In this document: positions 35,506 to 44,453 of the stretch, piece by piece
Layout of the letters: each line of letters begins with the position of its first letter
Position numbering within the stretch: the stretch's first letter is position 1
Assembly: GCF_011421635.1 (NCBI RefSeq)
Contig: NZ_WTLI01000005.1
Span: forward strand, 164,900-228,899
Direction: 5' to 3'
Length of the DNA stretch: 64,000 nucleotides
DNA from: Paenibacillus turpanensis
GTDB lineage: Bacteria > Bacillota > Bacilli > Paenibacillales > YIM-B00363
Notes under the pieces: model-generated
Seen by the model: the letters and a program-made list of their open reading frames with translations, nothing else
The model's database searches: none
Told to the model about the DNA's origin: nothing
Program-made: the position numbers and the translations under genes

Positions 35506-35761
35506 ATTTATTTTGTCTTATATATTTTCCGCAGAGAATACATAATGGCAAGGTCAATAATATGAACCAGGTATCGAGTAAACCATTATATATAAGAAGA
35601 ACCGCAACGATAATAACAATTGCAAATAAAAACTGCGCACTTCTTCTAGATGGATTCGTTGTGCGCTTATGAATAAAGTAAAGAATCCCCCAAGCCACGA
35701 GCACATAAAAACCTATGAAAATCAGTACCACAATTAGAGCACCGGTCACAGAAATAGGCAT
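35504..35761 (-). CDS. Small membrane protein, hypothetical
   Basis: 85 residues with three hydrophobic helices (ALIVVLIFIGFYVLVAWGIL, FLFAIVIIVAVLLIYNGL, WFILLTLPLCILCG) linked by a short basic loop (HKRTTNPSRRSAQ). It starts with ATG 35761, and the ribosome site GGAGG lies upstream. No family recognised; the gene is alone. Confidence 0.7.
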   Translation of the reverse strand: MPISVTGALIVVLIFIGFYVLVAWGILYFIHKRTTNPSRRSAQFLFAIVIIVAVLLIYNGLLDTWFILLTLPLCILCGKYIRQNK

Positions 35762-35824
35762 GATGTTGCTGTTACCTCCTGTCCAATGGATACGATGTAA
35801 CCGAAGCTCGTTAGCTTGAAACTG

Positions 35825-35944
35825 TTAGGACTGGACTATTCTTTCCCATAGTTCCACGTATTTAAATCCACAATACAGATACAATGCTGCAGTAATCTCG
35901 CAATTCTTCATATACCTGATGCAAGAAAGCAAGAACTTTCTCAT
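35825..35944 (-). pseudogene. GNAT acetyltransferase C-terminal remnant
   Basis: The minus strand reads a 39-residue frame whose second half, EITAALYLYCGFKYVELWER, looks like the end of a GNAT acetyltransferase (A..LY...GF motif). An overlapping frame just upstream (from about 36010) also reads as protein-like before a stop, suggesting a frameshifted relic. This 328-base gap (35762-36089) shows nothing else I can name. Confidence 0.4.
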
Positions 35945-36089
35945 GCATAAGCCCCCGATTTACTTCGCGCTGCTTGCAAAACTGCACTGCAAATTCACAT
36001 CCATATTTTAACATATGTCAATTAAATAGTCTTTATTTTAGACTTTTTTCGTAAATATTGTTGCTAAATCAAATGTTAAAAGTAATAAA

Positions 36090-36557
36090 TTACTTCTGTA
36101 ACTTAAGGCTTCTTCCATGGCTCTTTTCCCATTCTTCCCAAGCTACTAAACCTAATTCAGGCTGGGGTTCATCAGGCAACATGGATATAAACTCTAATGA
36201 ATGTCCGTCTGGATCAGAAAAATAAACGGAAACGGCAGGCATCCAACCGAATACAAACGGATTTTCAGTACCATCGTCCAAAAAGTTACGGACTTTAAGA
36301 CCTCTTTCTTTGAGCCAAGGAACTATGCATTTCATTTTTTCAATTGATGTTTCAAAAGCATAGTGTTGGCGAATGATTTGGGAAGGCTCTTTCTCCCATA
36401 GCCCCAGCATCGCCTTACCACGTTCACCAAGCCAATAGAAACGACACCGCCTTGAGTCTTCATACGCTAACGTTAAACCCAAAGTATTCTCGTAGAACTC
36501 TGATGACCTTTCTAAATCGGATACGTTAATATGAGTTTCGAACAAACCTTTGATCAT
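36090..36557 (-). CDS. VOC-family (glyoxalase/dioxygenase) protein
   Basis: 155 residues forming two beta-alpha-beta-beta-beta modules. The likely metal ligands are His in ETHINVSDLERSSEFYENTL, His in IIRQHYAFETS and Glu in DPDGHSLEFISML. The family includes glyoxalase I, fosfomycin-resistance proteins and extradiol dioxygenases; the substrate cannot be chosen from sequence. The ATG overlaps the TGA of a transposase remnant. Confidence 0.88.
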   Translation of the reverse strand: MIKGLFETHINVSDLERSSEFYENTLGLTLAYEDSRRCRFYWLGERGKAMLGLWEKEPSQIIRQHYAFETSIEKMKCIVPWLKERGLKVRNFLDDGTENPFVFGWMPAVSVYFSDPDGHSLEFISMLPDEPQPELGLVAWEEWEKSHGRSLKLQK

Positions 36558-36721
36558 GGATAATCACCTCGGATTAGAATGCCGCTTAAAGCGGTATGAC
36601 CTAATGAACGCAAAGAGTTTAGAATCTTATGCCTCCAATAAAATGCGGTTGAAACGTGCATATCGAGTTTAATAGCAATTTTAGGCAATGACTTCCCTTT
36701 GTTTAGACGAAATTGAAACAT
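36554..36721 (-). pseudogene. IS1595-like transposase remnant
   Basis: A 55-residue frame from ATG 36721 contains RLNKGKSLPKIAIKLDMHVS followed by TAFYWRHKILNSLRSLGHTAL and SGI. That is the helix-turn-helix part that precedes the catalytic domain in IS1595/ISXO2 transposases, where the next residues would be the first catalytic acid. Here it stops after RGDYP. No terminal repeats are visible. It occupies much of the 358-base gap before 36916. Confidence 0.6.
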
Positions 36722-36915
36722 ATTATAACAAATTTTAGATAACTTTCGCAGAACAGCAACAATCTTTTAGAAAACAGGCTTATTTTATTAGAAAGTGAGT
36801 TACCTCGTTCTCGGCCCATGATGACCTGTGAACTTTTACCAATGCCACATACCCCCGTAACACTCTCTTTCTCCCCGAATTAATAAAAAAGGTCCCCATC
36901 GGAAGGAGAGAATTT

Positions 36916-37101
36916 ATGACGATTCAGGATTTGCGCAAAAGAATTGAGTTTATGAAATACCTGGGGTTTGACGAATCGAAAAAAATGTGGGTTTACTCCT
37001 ATTCCGATCGCACTCATCGACGCGCTTACGGGATCATCGCCGGTAAGCTGACCGTGGTGAAGCTGCCGTCTCTGCAGGGATTACATTTTACAAACCGATA
37101 A
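36916..37101 (+). CDS. Small hypothetical protein of 61 residues
   Basis: A short gene with a clear ribosome site (GGAAGGAGAG) before ATG 36916. The protein is mixed and basic (DLRKRIEFMKYLGFDESKKMW, YSYSDRTHRRAYGIIAGKLTV) with no membrane helix, signal or Cys. It may be a small soluble protein of a Paenibacillus-restricted family. Not recognised. Confidence 0.6.
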   Translation: MTIQDLRKRIEFMKYLGFDESKKMWVYSYSDRTHRRAYGIIAGKLTVVKLPSLQGLHFTNR

Positions 37102-37142
37102 AAAAAGGCGGTCCGTGACTATAAAACGTCTCTCGGCCGCCT
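37099..37142 (-). terminator. Terminator of the SMI1-like gene
   Basis: On the minus strand AGGCGGCC pairs with GGACCGCCT around a 20-base loop and is followed by TTTTTT. It may also end the 61-residue gene coming from the other side. Confidence 0.65.
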
Positions 37143-37145
37143 ATA

Positions 37146-37754
37146 TTACGTGTTACTCTCTATTTTCTCTCTCAGATCATCTAATGAAGTTCTTTCTTCA
37201 CATAGTTCAAGGAATGAGTCCGCTACCCTTATGCTCCCGCTGTAGTCCAGATCTCCTGAATGAGCAGCAATAATAGGATACTCATGATTTCTCATAGGCT
37301 CTCTCATATCAAAAATGTAGTGATTTCCAGCTCCATCCATACCAAAAGATATACAGCCCTCCATATACTCTGGAAATTCATAAGCCAAGTTATATTCTCT
37401 TAACTCATGAATGCTGAAAAATTGAAAGTATCTATCCCCTGTTTGAAATTCGCCACCATCTGAATAACGTAAAAAATCCAAATAAGATAATGGCAAATCC
37501 TTTTGTGGTAACCTCCATAGTGTTGGGTCAAAGGGCGGGCTCTTAAATAATTGCACGAGTCTGTTCTGAATATCCTGAATTTCCAAATCCGACAATTGGA
37601 CATTCCATACTCGGGTAAAGTCGGTTAACTCCTCTTGACCAACCCCCTCTTTCCTTTCATATATCTCATCAAAAACTTGATCCCACTGCACATTTTGATC
37701 TTCGCCCACAGCTAAGCAGCTCCTATTCAGCACTTCATTCCACAACTTACGCAT
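37146..37754 (-). CDS. SMI1/KNR4 (SUKH) family protein
   Basis: 202 residues. The SUKH core is clear in LPLSYLDFLRYSDGGEF, FFSIHELREYNLAYEFPEYM, CISFGMDGAGNHYIFDMRE and the closing VADSFLELCEE. In bacteria such proteins are often immunity proteins against contact-dependent or polymorphic toxins. No toxin gene is seen nearby, so it may be an orphan immunity gene. The membrane-protein gene ends 12 bases upstream. Confidence 0.85.
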   Translation of the reverse strand: MRKLWNEVLNRSCLAVGEDQNVQWDQVFDEIYERKEGVGQEELTDFTRVWNVQLSDLEIQDIQNRLVQLFKSPPFDPTLWRLPQKDLPLSYLDFLRYSDGGEFQTGDRYFQFFSIHELREYNLAYEFPEYMEGCISFGMDGAGNHYIFDMREPMRNHEYPIIAAHSGDLDYSGSIRVADSFLELCEERTSLDDLREKIESNT

Positions 37755-37766
37755 GATGAAAATAAT

Positions 37767-38111
37767 CTAGCTCTCGTCTCTTTCACTCTGGTCTTTCCGC
37801 TTAACATAATCTCCAAGCTGCTGAATGAGGTTGAGCCCAATATAGATAACCAGTGCAAGTAAAAATTCCACTACTGTGTTGAGTTCCACGGAGTGCAACA
37901 ATTGATCAATCCAAGAAATACCTAGCGTGAAGATGAGGAAATGAATGATGTTAAAAACGAATTCAAAAGCTTTGGCCAGCCTGCCTGATGCTATATAATT
38001 TGCAAAGACATCAAGGAATGTCCCGATCGGCATTAAAACAACCATTAAAACACCGATCCAAAAAAAGAAATGCACCACTGATAAAAATGTATCTGCTTGC
38101 AAAATTCTCAC
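37767..38111 (-). CDS. Hypothetical membrane protein
   Basis: 114 residues with three hydrophobic segments (VVHFFFWIGVLMVVLMPIG, FEFVFNIIHFLIFTLGISW, TVVEFLLALVIYIGLNLI) and a charged tail, DYVKRKDQSERDES. It is 12 bases upstream of the SMI1 gene and probably co-transcribed with it. Function unknown. Confidence 0.75.
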   Translation of the reverse strand: MRILQADTFLSVVHFFFWIGVLMVVLMPIGTFLDVFANYIASGRLAKAFEFVFNIIHFLIFTLGISWIDQLLHSVELNTVVEFLLALVIYIGLNLIQQLGDYVKRKDQSERDES

Positions 38112-38171
38112 CTCTCTGCAGTACGTGTGGACGATCTCATTATTGCTATGTCATGAATGTCATGAACCACC

Positions 38172-38570
38172 CTATAATGTAGTCGGATGTTTAGGCTTTC
38201 TTACCAGCAGGTTCATAAAATGGCTTCTATAATAGAACAACAAATAACCATGTGTGATAACGACAAGGGTAGCTAGAAGAAGCAATGAATGGTCAATGAA
38301 CAAATGCAGTAAAAAAATATTGGCTACAATAGGCGATAATATAGCTAGGACAAGAGGGATAAATTGTCTAGTTAATAGTAAGATTCCGCAGATCACTTCT
38401 AAAGATTTTTCAGTGATTAGCAAATATTCAAATTGAAACAATGCCATCGCAGCCGGGCTAGTCGCGATAAAGGGTTCAAGCCCAAAAATCACGAAAAAGC
38501 CGTTTACACCTGCAACTAAAAAAAGGATTCCTAAAAAAAGCTGACCGATTTGCGCAAATAATGTAGTCAA
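38172..38570 (-). CDS. DoxX-like membrane protein
   Basis: 132 residues, four helices. LFAQIGQLFLGILFLVAGVN followed by GFFVIFG at the N-terminus and SLEVICGILLLTRQFIPLVL in the middle are DoxX-like. Family members are small quinone- or stress-related membrane proteins. Monocistronic by appearance. Confidence 0.75.
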   Translation of the reverse strand: MTTLFAQIGQLFLGILFLVAGVNGFFVIFGLEPFIATSPAAMALFQFEYLLITEKSLEVICGILLLTRQFIPLVLAILSPIVANIFLLHLFIDHSLLLLATLVVITHGYLLFYYRSHFMNLLVRKPKHPTTL

Positions 38571-38640
38571 CTGTTACACCTCCATATTGTACACGTTCCA
38601 TATTTTAACATAAAAACACAAAGAATAGCTCGACAATATA

Positions 38641-38674
38641 AAAAAGAAGCTGCCATTTCAGACGGCAGCTTCTC
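38641..38674 (-). terminator. Terminator of the SMP-30/nitroreductase operon
   Basis: GAAGCTGCC and GGCAGCTTC form a 9-bp stem with a 9-base loop, followed on the minus strand by a T run. Confidence 0.85.
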
Positions 38675-38712
38675 CTCTTCACCGATAAGTTTTAACTAAA
38701 CCATACATCATG

Positions 38713-39462
38713 TTACTTTTTATCGAAACCCTTGCTTTGCACGAACTCCTTCATATACATACGAGACGGATTAGACAGCATTTTCGCCATTTGTCCTGTC
38801 CACGTATCCTTTCGTTTGCCATGGGTCCGTTCATTATAATAGCTGGAAATTTGCTCATTATAAGCGGTCAACTGCTGCTTGTAAACCGCATCATCCTGCG
38901 GATAAGTCTCTTCATGATACACATGCTCCATAGGAAGCCGCGGCTTCTTGTCCGACGGATTGGCAGGGTAACCAACGCTCAACCCGAACAAAGGCAGCAC
39001 ACGATCCGGCAGCTGAAGCAAGCGGCCGACCTCCTCCAGCTGATTACGAAGCCCTCCTATATAACAAATGCCAAGACCCATTGACTCTGCGGCAATGGAG
39101 GCATTTTGCGCAGCGAGTGCAGCGTCGATCACAGCCACCATAAATTTTTCGTTGCTTTCCAAAGACGCAGTCAGATCGGCTCCTTCCATCTCCGCAATCA
39201 CATCATGCCGGTGCAAATCCGCGCAAAAGATAAAGAAATGGCCATTGGCAGCAACGTAGGGCTGGTTACCGGCCAGCTCGGCCAAACGGCGCTTCGTCTC
39301 GGGATTTTTTACTCCAATAATCGAATAGGCTTGGATATAACTGGAGGTCGACGCAGCCTGTGCGCTTTCAACGATCAGCCGGATTTGCTCTTCGCTAAGC
39401 GGCCGGTCCTCGTATTCTCGAATCGAACGATGATTTAATATCGTTTCAATAACCGTATTCAT
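38713..39462 (-). CDS. NfsA/FRP-type NADPH-dependent flavin oxidoreductase
   Basis: 249 residues from ATG 39462 behind AGAGGAG; the longer frame uses a TTG without a ribosome site. The nitroreductase signature ILNHRSIREYEDRPLS and SAQAASTSSYIQAYSIIGV give the FMN phosphate and ring contacts. GLGICYIGGLRN and LFGLSVGYP are typical of the NfsA group. These enzymes reduce nitroaromatics, quinones or flavins with NADPH. It lies 14 bases after the SMP-30 gene and is probably coupled to it. Confidence 0.92.
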   Translation of the reverse strand: MNTVIETILNHRSIREYEDRPLSEEQIRLIVESAQAASTSSYIQAYSIIGVKNPETKRRLAELAGNQPYVAANGHFFIFCADLHRHDVIAEMEGADLTASLESNEKFMVAVIDAALAAQNASIAAESMGLGICYIGGLRNQLEEVGRLLQLPDRVLPLFGLSVGYPANPSDKKPRLPMEHVYHEETYPQDDAVYKQQLTAYNEQISSYYNERTHGKRKDTWTGQMAKMLSNPSRMYMKEFVQSKGFDKK

Positions 39463-39476
39463 CTTAGTGACTCCTC

Positions 39477-40364
39477 TCAAATGTAAGCTCCAAACGGATG
39501 CGTATCGGTGCCCCGGACATTCATTTGTACCGCGAAAAGCCCTCCGGCATGAGGCTGCTCACGATGATCAGCCTCCGAAAGACCGATAGCTGCCGTGGTG
39601 ATGTACAAGGTTTTCAGATCGGTGCCTCCAAAGGTACAGGAGGTTACTTGTGCGGCGGGCACCTTGATCCGATCCAAGCACTTGCCGGAAACCGGATTCC
39701 AGCGCGACACCTGCCAACCGCCCCAATGCGCGATCCAAAGCATGCCCTCTGCATCGATGGTCATCCCGTCCGGAAAGCCTTCTTCATCACAGAAATCGAT
39801 GACCGTGCGTCGATCCGAGAGCTCCCCAGTGGATGAATCAAATGTAAAAGCATCGACCTGCCGGGTCGGGGTGTCGATATAATACAGCACTGTGCTGTCC
39901 GAGCTCCAGGCTAGTCCGTTAGAGATCGTTACCCCATCAACCATTTTCGAGCAATTCAAATCTTGATCCAAACGATACAAGGCGCCCGCCCCGAGAATTT
40001 GTTCATGGTGCATCGTACCCGCCCAGAATCGGCCCTGCGGATCACATTTGCCATCATTAAAACGGTTGCCGGGTCGATCCGATTCCGGATCGTATACCGG
40101 CGTCAGTTCACCGCCCGCATCATCCAAGGTGTAAAAGCCGTTCTCCGCTGCAGCTATGAATCCGCCATCCTTCTTCGGAGCCACTGCACAAATCGATTGG
40201 TTAAAATGCAGCGTGCGATACTGACTCGAGTCTGATTCCGGCTGCATGACAAATAACCGTTTTTCAATGATGTCCACCCAATACAATGATTTACTGCGAG
40301 AATCCCACACCGGACCTTCCCCAAGCGAAGCTCTCACATCTGCTAAAAGCTGAGGTTTGTGCAC
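39477..40364 (-). CDS. SMP-30/gluconolactonase-family lactonase
   Basis: A 295-residue six-bladed beta-propeller. The metal-binding Glu is in ASLGEGPVWDSRSKSLYWVD; other ligands are the Asn in NRFNDGKCDPQGRFWAGTM and NGLAWSSD, and the Asp in FPDGMTIDAEGMLWIAHW. It probably hydrolyses a sugar lactone such as gluconolactone or an arabinono- or fucono-lactone. It starts with GTG 40364 behind AGGAGGG. It is first in an operon with the nitroreductase. Confidence 0.92.
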   Translation of the reverse strand: MHKPQLLADVRASLGEGPVWDSRSKSLYWVDIIEKRLFVMQPESDSSQYRTLHFNQSICAVAPKKDGGFIAAAENGFYTLDDAGGELTPVYDPESDRPGNRFNDGKCDPQGRFWAGTMHHEQILGAGALYRLDQDLNCSKMVDGVTISNGLAWSSDSTVLYYIDTPTRQVDAFTFDSSTGELSDRRTVIDFCDEEGFPDGMTIDAEGMLWIAHWGGWQVSRWNPVSGKCLDRIKVPAAQVTSCTFGGTDLKTLYITTAAIGLSEADHREQPHAGGLFAVQMNVRGTDTHPFGAYI

Positions 40365-40514
40365 GTCCTGCCCTCCTCATATCGGCGAACTTATGACAAT
40401 AATCGAAATGAGCTCAAAATATGAACCCGACCGCTATATGCTGCATTACACTTTGCGTATAACTATGATACCATCCGTAACCAAAATATTCATTTTTGAA
40501 ACCAAAAAATATCA

Positions 40515-40550
40515 CCAACCGTTCCAGTTCAAGTGCATTGGAACGGTTGG
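40515..40550 (-). terminator. Terminator of the RND efflux operon
   Basis: CCAACCGTTCCA and TGGAACGGTTGG are perfect 12-base complements with a 12-base loop, followed by GATATTTTTT on the minus strand. Confidence 0.88.
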
Positions 40551-40659
40551 CGATCTCAAATTCTTAACTCATCTGGGGGTCTCAGATTTCTCTACGTAGA
40601 TTCATTACCGTCCCGCCATTCAAGCTTCCAATGCTTTGTCATGATTGCGCGCAACTCTG

Positions 40660-43600
40660 TTACCCATTCAAAGAATGCCCGTGATGTCCGGGATGCGTAC
40701 CATGCCTGTTCATGTCATGTCCATTCTTCTTCGCACGCCGCAGCTTCCACTCCATCAATACCTTATAAAGCGAAGGAACAACGACTAACGTTAACACTGT
40801 CGAATAAATAAGCCCGCTGATGATCGATACCGCCATCGGACGCCATAGGCTTCCCCCGGCAATCGCCATCGGCATCAAGCCGCTGACCGCCGTCGCCGCC
40901 GTCAGCAGGATCGGACGAAGCCGCGCCTTTCCGGCCTCCACAATAGCCTCGTTCAAGCTCAAGCCGCGCTCCTCTCTTGCCTGCTCGACGAACTCGATTA
41001 ATACGATCCCGTTACGCACGACCATGCCGGAGAGACTAACGACACCCATTAACGCCATAAAGCCGATAGGTGCACCCGTTATGAATAGACCAATTAACGC
41101 TCCACCAAGCGCCAAATACACCGTCGACAAGATGAGGATTGGCGTCGACAACGAATAAAACTGTATTGCGATAATGATATAGATCAGCATCAGCACGACC
41201 AGCGATAACTGCCCGATCGCCGCAAACGAATTGTCCCGCTCTTCGTTTTCACCGCCGACGCTCACCGAGTAGCCGTCAGGCAGCTGCATCGCATCGAGCT
41301 GCGGCTGCAGCACCTTCATAATATCAGCGGCGAGCACGCCGTCGGTATACGCGCGGACGGTGACCGTACGCATGTAGTTAAAGCGTTGAATTTTGGACAG
41401 CGTCTCCGTTTGCTCAAACTGCACAAATTCCTGCACCGGATACAGTGCACCTGTTGAAGAAGGCACGAGCAGATCACGTACCGACTTTACGCCGTCCGGA
41501 TGGTCGCGGAACAACGTGATATCGACCAGTTTATTGTCCAGCAGCAGATCAGCGGCTTGAATGCCTTCCGTCGCCAATCTCACCGTGGCAGTCAATTCCT
41601 TCTCGGTTACTCCATAATAATTCAGTTTATCCTTATCCAGCACCATATTGACCGTCGGAGCCGGCTTTCCGATATCGTCGGAAATATCGACCGCGCCCGG
41701 AATCGTCGTCAGCGTTTGCTGCAGCTGCGCAGACAAACGCTGCAATTCACCCAGGTCGGAGCCGCTCAGCCGAATCGCAATCGGTGCGCCGACCGGCGGG
41801 CCGTTCTCCAGCTCTCGCGGCGTAATTTGCACTCCCGGATAAAGGGCCGACAGCTCCTTACGCCAAGAAGAAACCAAAGCGCCGGTATGCACTACATCCA
41901 GGTCCACAATCGCTAATATTTGCCCCGTGAGGCTGTCGAACCGGTCTTCCTCGGTATAATAAAACTTCGGCGCGGTACGTCCGGCGTAAGCGGATACCTC
42001 CTTGACGCCGGGCTGGCGCTGAATCCAAGCGCCGATCGCCGCCGTCGTATCCGACGTATCGGCGAAGGTGCTGCCGGTTGGCAGCTCAATATCGACGAGC
42101 AGCTGCTCGCGCTCCGCCGGCGGGAAATACTGCACGCCGAGCAGCGGCAGCAGCCCGAAGCTGGAGGTGCCGATCGCCATCGCGACCACGCCCGCCAGCA
42201 CCGGCCGCTTCATTACGCCGGTAAGCTTCCGCTCGTAAAATAGGCTGAGCTGCTCGAATTGGCGGCCGAGCAGTCCCGGACTGCTTCGCTTATCCGAAGC
42301 GGCACCGCTGCCTTTGCCAAGGCGCAGCCTCCGCTCCTGCTCCCACTGCCGTACGATCGGCACGACCGTCAACGACATCACCATGGAGACGGCTAATGTA
42401 AAGGTAATCACAAGCGGAATCGGACGAATAAAATCACCGATATTTCCCTTCAAGAAATACAGTGGGAAAAACGCGGACGCCGTTGCAATCGTCGCCGTCA
42501 AAATCGATACGCCCACTTCCCGGCTTCCGACAAGGGATGCTTGCTGCGGCGAATCCCCCAGCTGCAGCCGCCGTTCGATGTTGTCATTTACGACAATCGC
42601 ATCATCCACGAGAATCCCTAAGACTATCACAAGAGCGACAATCGTGATCTGATTCAAATCGACCCCGAACAGACTCAAGGGAATCAATCCGATTAAAATC
42701 GAAAGCGGAATTGCCGTCGACACCAGCAGCGATGTGCTTAATGTCAGTCCCAAGGAGCATACGACAATGACGGCAATGATCCCGATTATCAGCTCCTTGC
42801 TCAGCTCAGAGAACAGCTTATCTACGCTTTCCTTCTGATTAAAGGCGCTGACCAGCTCAACCTCCGGCGGAATCTGCGGCTTCAACTCCTCCAGCTTTGC
42901 GTCGATCCGCTCCTGCAGCGATGGAATATCGACGCCGCGCTGCGCCTTGATCGCGATATCAATCGCCGGCTTTCCATTATAGAAAATGCGCTGCTCCAGC
43001 TTCTTCGGAGTCAGCGTTACCTCTGCGACATCCTTCAGCTTCAGCGAGGAGCCTGCCGCCGGGGAACGATATACGATCGTCTCCGCCACCTCATCCGCGG
43101 AGCTCCATTCCCCTGTTAGCTGATGGTACGTCCTCTCGTTGTTCTGATCCAGCGTCCCGATCGGCACGCGATCGTTGGCATTCGCAAGCGCCTGCGAGAT
43201 GAGGCCCCAATGAAGCCCGTACTGCTCCAGCTTCGCATCGTCGAGCTGTACCTTTACCTCTTGCTCGGGCGGCCCGACCACCTCAACACTGCTCACCCCG
43301 CTGACTGACCGCAGCTGCTCCTTCCAATGCTCGGTCAGAGGACGAAGTCCTTCAAACTGCTCCGGGCTGTCCACAACCAAATGCAAAATTTGCTGCGATA
43401 TTTCGGTCAAATTCGTATTGATGACCGGCGCCTCCGCGCCATCAGGCAAATCCGCCTCGGCCGACTGCATCTGCTGCCGCAGCTTATCCCAGCTCCGTTC
43501 CGTATCCGTGCCCGGAACCAGCTCGATTACGATCAGGGAGACACTCTCCTGAGAGGTGGAAGTAACCTTCAGGATATGCTCCATTTCGTTGATTTTATCC

Positions 43601-43797
43601 TCAAGCTTCTTTGTAACAAGCTGCTCCACCTTTTCCGGAGAAGCACCGGGATAAATGGTCCGAATGGTCGCGAAGGATGCCGTAATTTCAGGATTTTCCC
43701 GCTGCTGCAGACCAAGAAAATTAGTCAGGCCGACAATCATGGCAATCAGCATAAACAACAGCGTAATTTTACGATATTTCAGCGCGCGAGCGATCAC
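40660..43797 (-). CDS. RND-family efflux pump permease
   Basis: 1045 residues, normal for HAE-type RND proteins: 12 membrane helices and two large periplasm-type loops. The proton-relay Asp pair lies in helix 4 (VIVLGILVDDAIVVNDNIERR), and the second half opens with a conserved LLPLLGVQYFPPAEREQL. The end is rich in His (MNRHGTHPGHHGHS), which is unusual and could bind metal. In Gram-positives such SwrC/YerP-like pumps export lipopeptides, antibiotics or fatty acids. It is last in an operon with the adaptor and TetR genes. Confidence 0.94.
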   Translation of the reverse strand: MIARALKYRKITLLFMLIAMIVGLTNFLGLQQRENPEITASFATIRTIYPGASPEKVEQLVTKKLEDKINEMEHILKVTSTSQESVSLIVIELVPGTDTERSWDKLRQQMQSAEADLPDGAEAPVINTNLTEISQQILHLVVDSPEQFEGLRPLTEHWKEQLRSVSGVSSVEVVGPPEQEVKVQLDDAKLEQYGLHWGLISQALANANDRVPIGTLDQNNERTYHQLTGEWSSADEVAETIVYRSPAAGSSLKLKDVAEVTLTPKKLEQRIFYNGKPAIDIAIKAQRGVDIPSLQERIDAKLEELKPQIPPEVELVSAFNQKESVDKLFSELSKELIIGIIAVIVVCSLGLTLSTSLLVSTAIPLSILIGLIPLSLFGVDLNQITIVALVIVLGILVDDAIVVNDNIERRLQLGDSPQQASLVGSREVGVSILTATIATASAFFPLYFLKGNIGDFIRPIPLVITFTLAVSMVMSLTVVPIVRQWEQERRLRLGKGSGAASDKRSSPGLLGRQFEQLSLFYERKLTGVMKRPVLAGVVAMAIGTSSFGLLPLLGVQYFPPAEREQLLVDIELPTGSTFADTSDTTAAIGAWIQRQPGVKEVSAYAGRTAPKFYYTEEDRFDSLTGQILAIVDLDVVHTGALVSSWRKELSALYPGVQITPRELENGPPVGAPIAIRLSGSDLGELQRLSAQLQQTLTTIPGAVDISDDIGKPAPTVNMVLDKDKLNYYGVTEKELTATVRLATEGIQAADLLLDNKLVDITLFRDHPDGVKSVRDLLVPSSTGALYPVQEFVQFEQTETLSKIQRFNYMRTVTVRAYTDGVLAADIMKVLQPQLDAMQLPDGYSVSVGGENEERDNSFAAIGQLSLVVLMLIYIIIAIQFYSLSTPILILSTVYLALGGALIGLFITGAPIGFMALMGVVSLSGMVVRNGIVLIEFVEQAREERGLSLNEAIVEAGKARLRPILLTAATAVSGLMPMAIAGGSLWRPMAVSIISGLIYSTVLTLVVVPSLYKVLMEWKLRRAKKNGHDMNRHGTHPGHHGHSLNG

Positions 43798-43827
43798 ATT
43801 AGCCCTCTCCTCTTCCCACAGATCTAT

Positions 43828-44442
43828 CTATTTACTGCCTAAGGTCATATCGTAAATCATTTCGGTCAAAACACGCGCTACCTTCGTAATGTCTTCCTCG
43901 GTAGATTCCTGCAATATAATGTAATGTAAGCAGGTTTCCGTTAGCATGCCATGAATGGCGCGGGCGGCGATCTCATAAGCGTTTTGATCATACTCCGGGA
44001 AGAGCTGAAACTTTTTAAACAGATGAATAATAATTCGATGCAGGCTTTGGTCAGCTTCTTCCATAATTTTTTGCACTTCCGGAATTTGGGAGACACCATG
44101 CACCCGCAAAATATACATAATATCCCGATGCTCACGGTACATCGTTTTACAGCCCTTAATCGTAGCAAACAGGCTTTCCTTAATTTCCTCTTCCGACATC
44201 TCCAACGAAACCTTTTCGGCAAAAATATGCTCGATCTGCTCCAGCATCGCTTGATTGGTGTTATTCAGGATTCGTATAAAAAGGCTTTCCTTCGTTGGAA
44301 AATATAAATAAAATGTCCCTTGGGCTACACCGGCCCGCTTGACGATATCGGACACCTTCGTTTCGTAGTACCCTTTTTCTGTAAAAAGCTCTAAAGCGGC
44401 GGTTATAATATTCTGCTTCGTCTGCTCTGCGTCCTTAACCAT
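43828..44442 (-). CDS. TetR-family repressor of the efflux operon
   Basis: 204 residues. The N-terminal HTH is typical (IITAALELFTEKGYYETKVS, then VKRAGVAQGTFYLYFPTKESLF). The C-terminal ligand domain is helical and variable. It is encoded between the adaptor and the pump, with gaps of 11 and 30 bases. The 18-bp palindrome before the operon is the obvious operator, so autoregulation and relief by a pump substrate are expected. Confidence 0.94.
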   Translation of the reverse strand: MVKDAEQTKQNIITAALELFTEKGYYETKVSDIVKRAGVAQGTFYLYFPTKESLFIRILNNTNQAMLEQIEHIFAEKVSLEMSEEEIKESLFATIKGCKTMYREHRDIMYILRVHGVSQIPEVQKIMEEADQSLHRIIIHLFKKFQLFPEYDQNAYEIAARAIHGMLTETCLHYIILQESTEEDITKVARVLTEMIYDMTLGSK

Positions 44443-44453
44443 ATACTCTCCTC

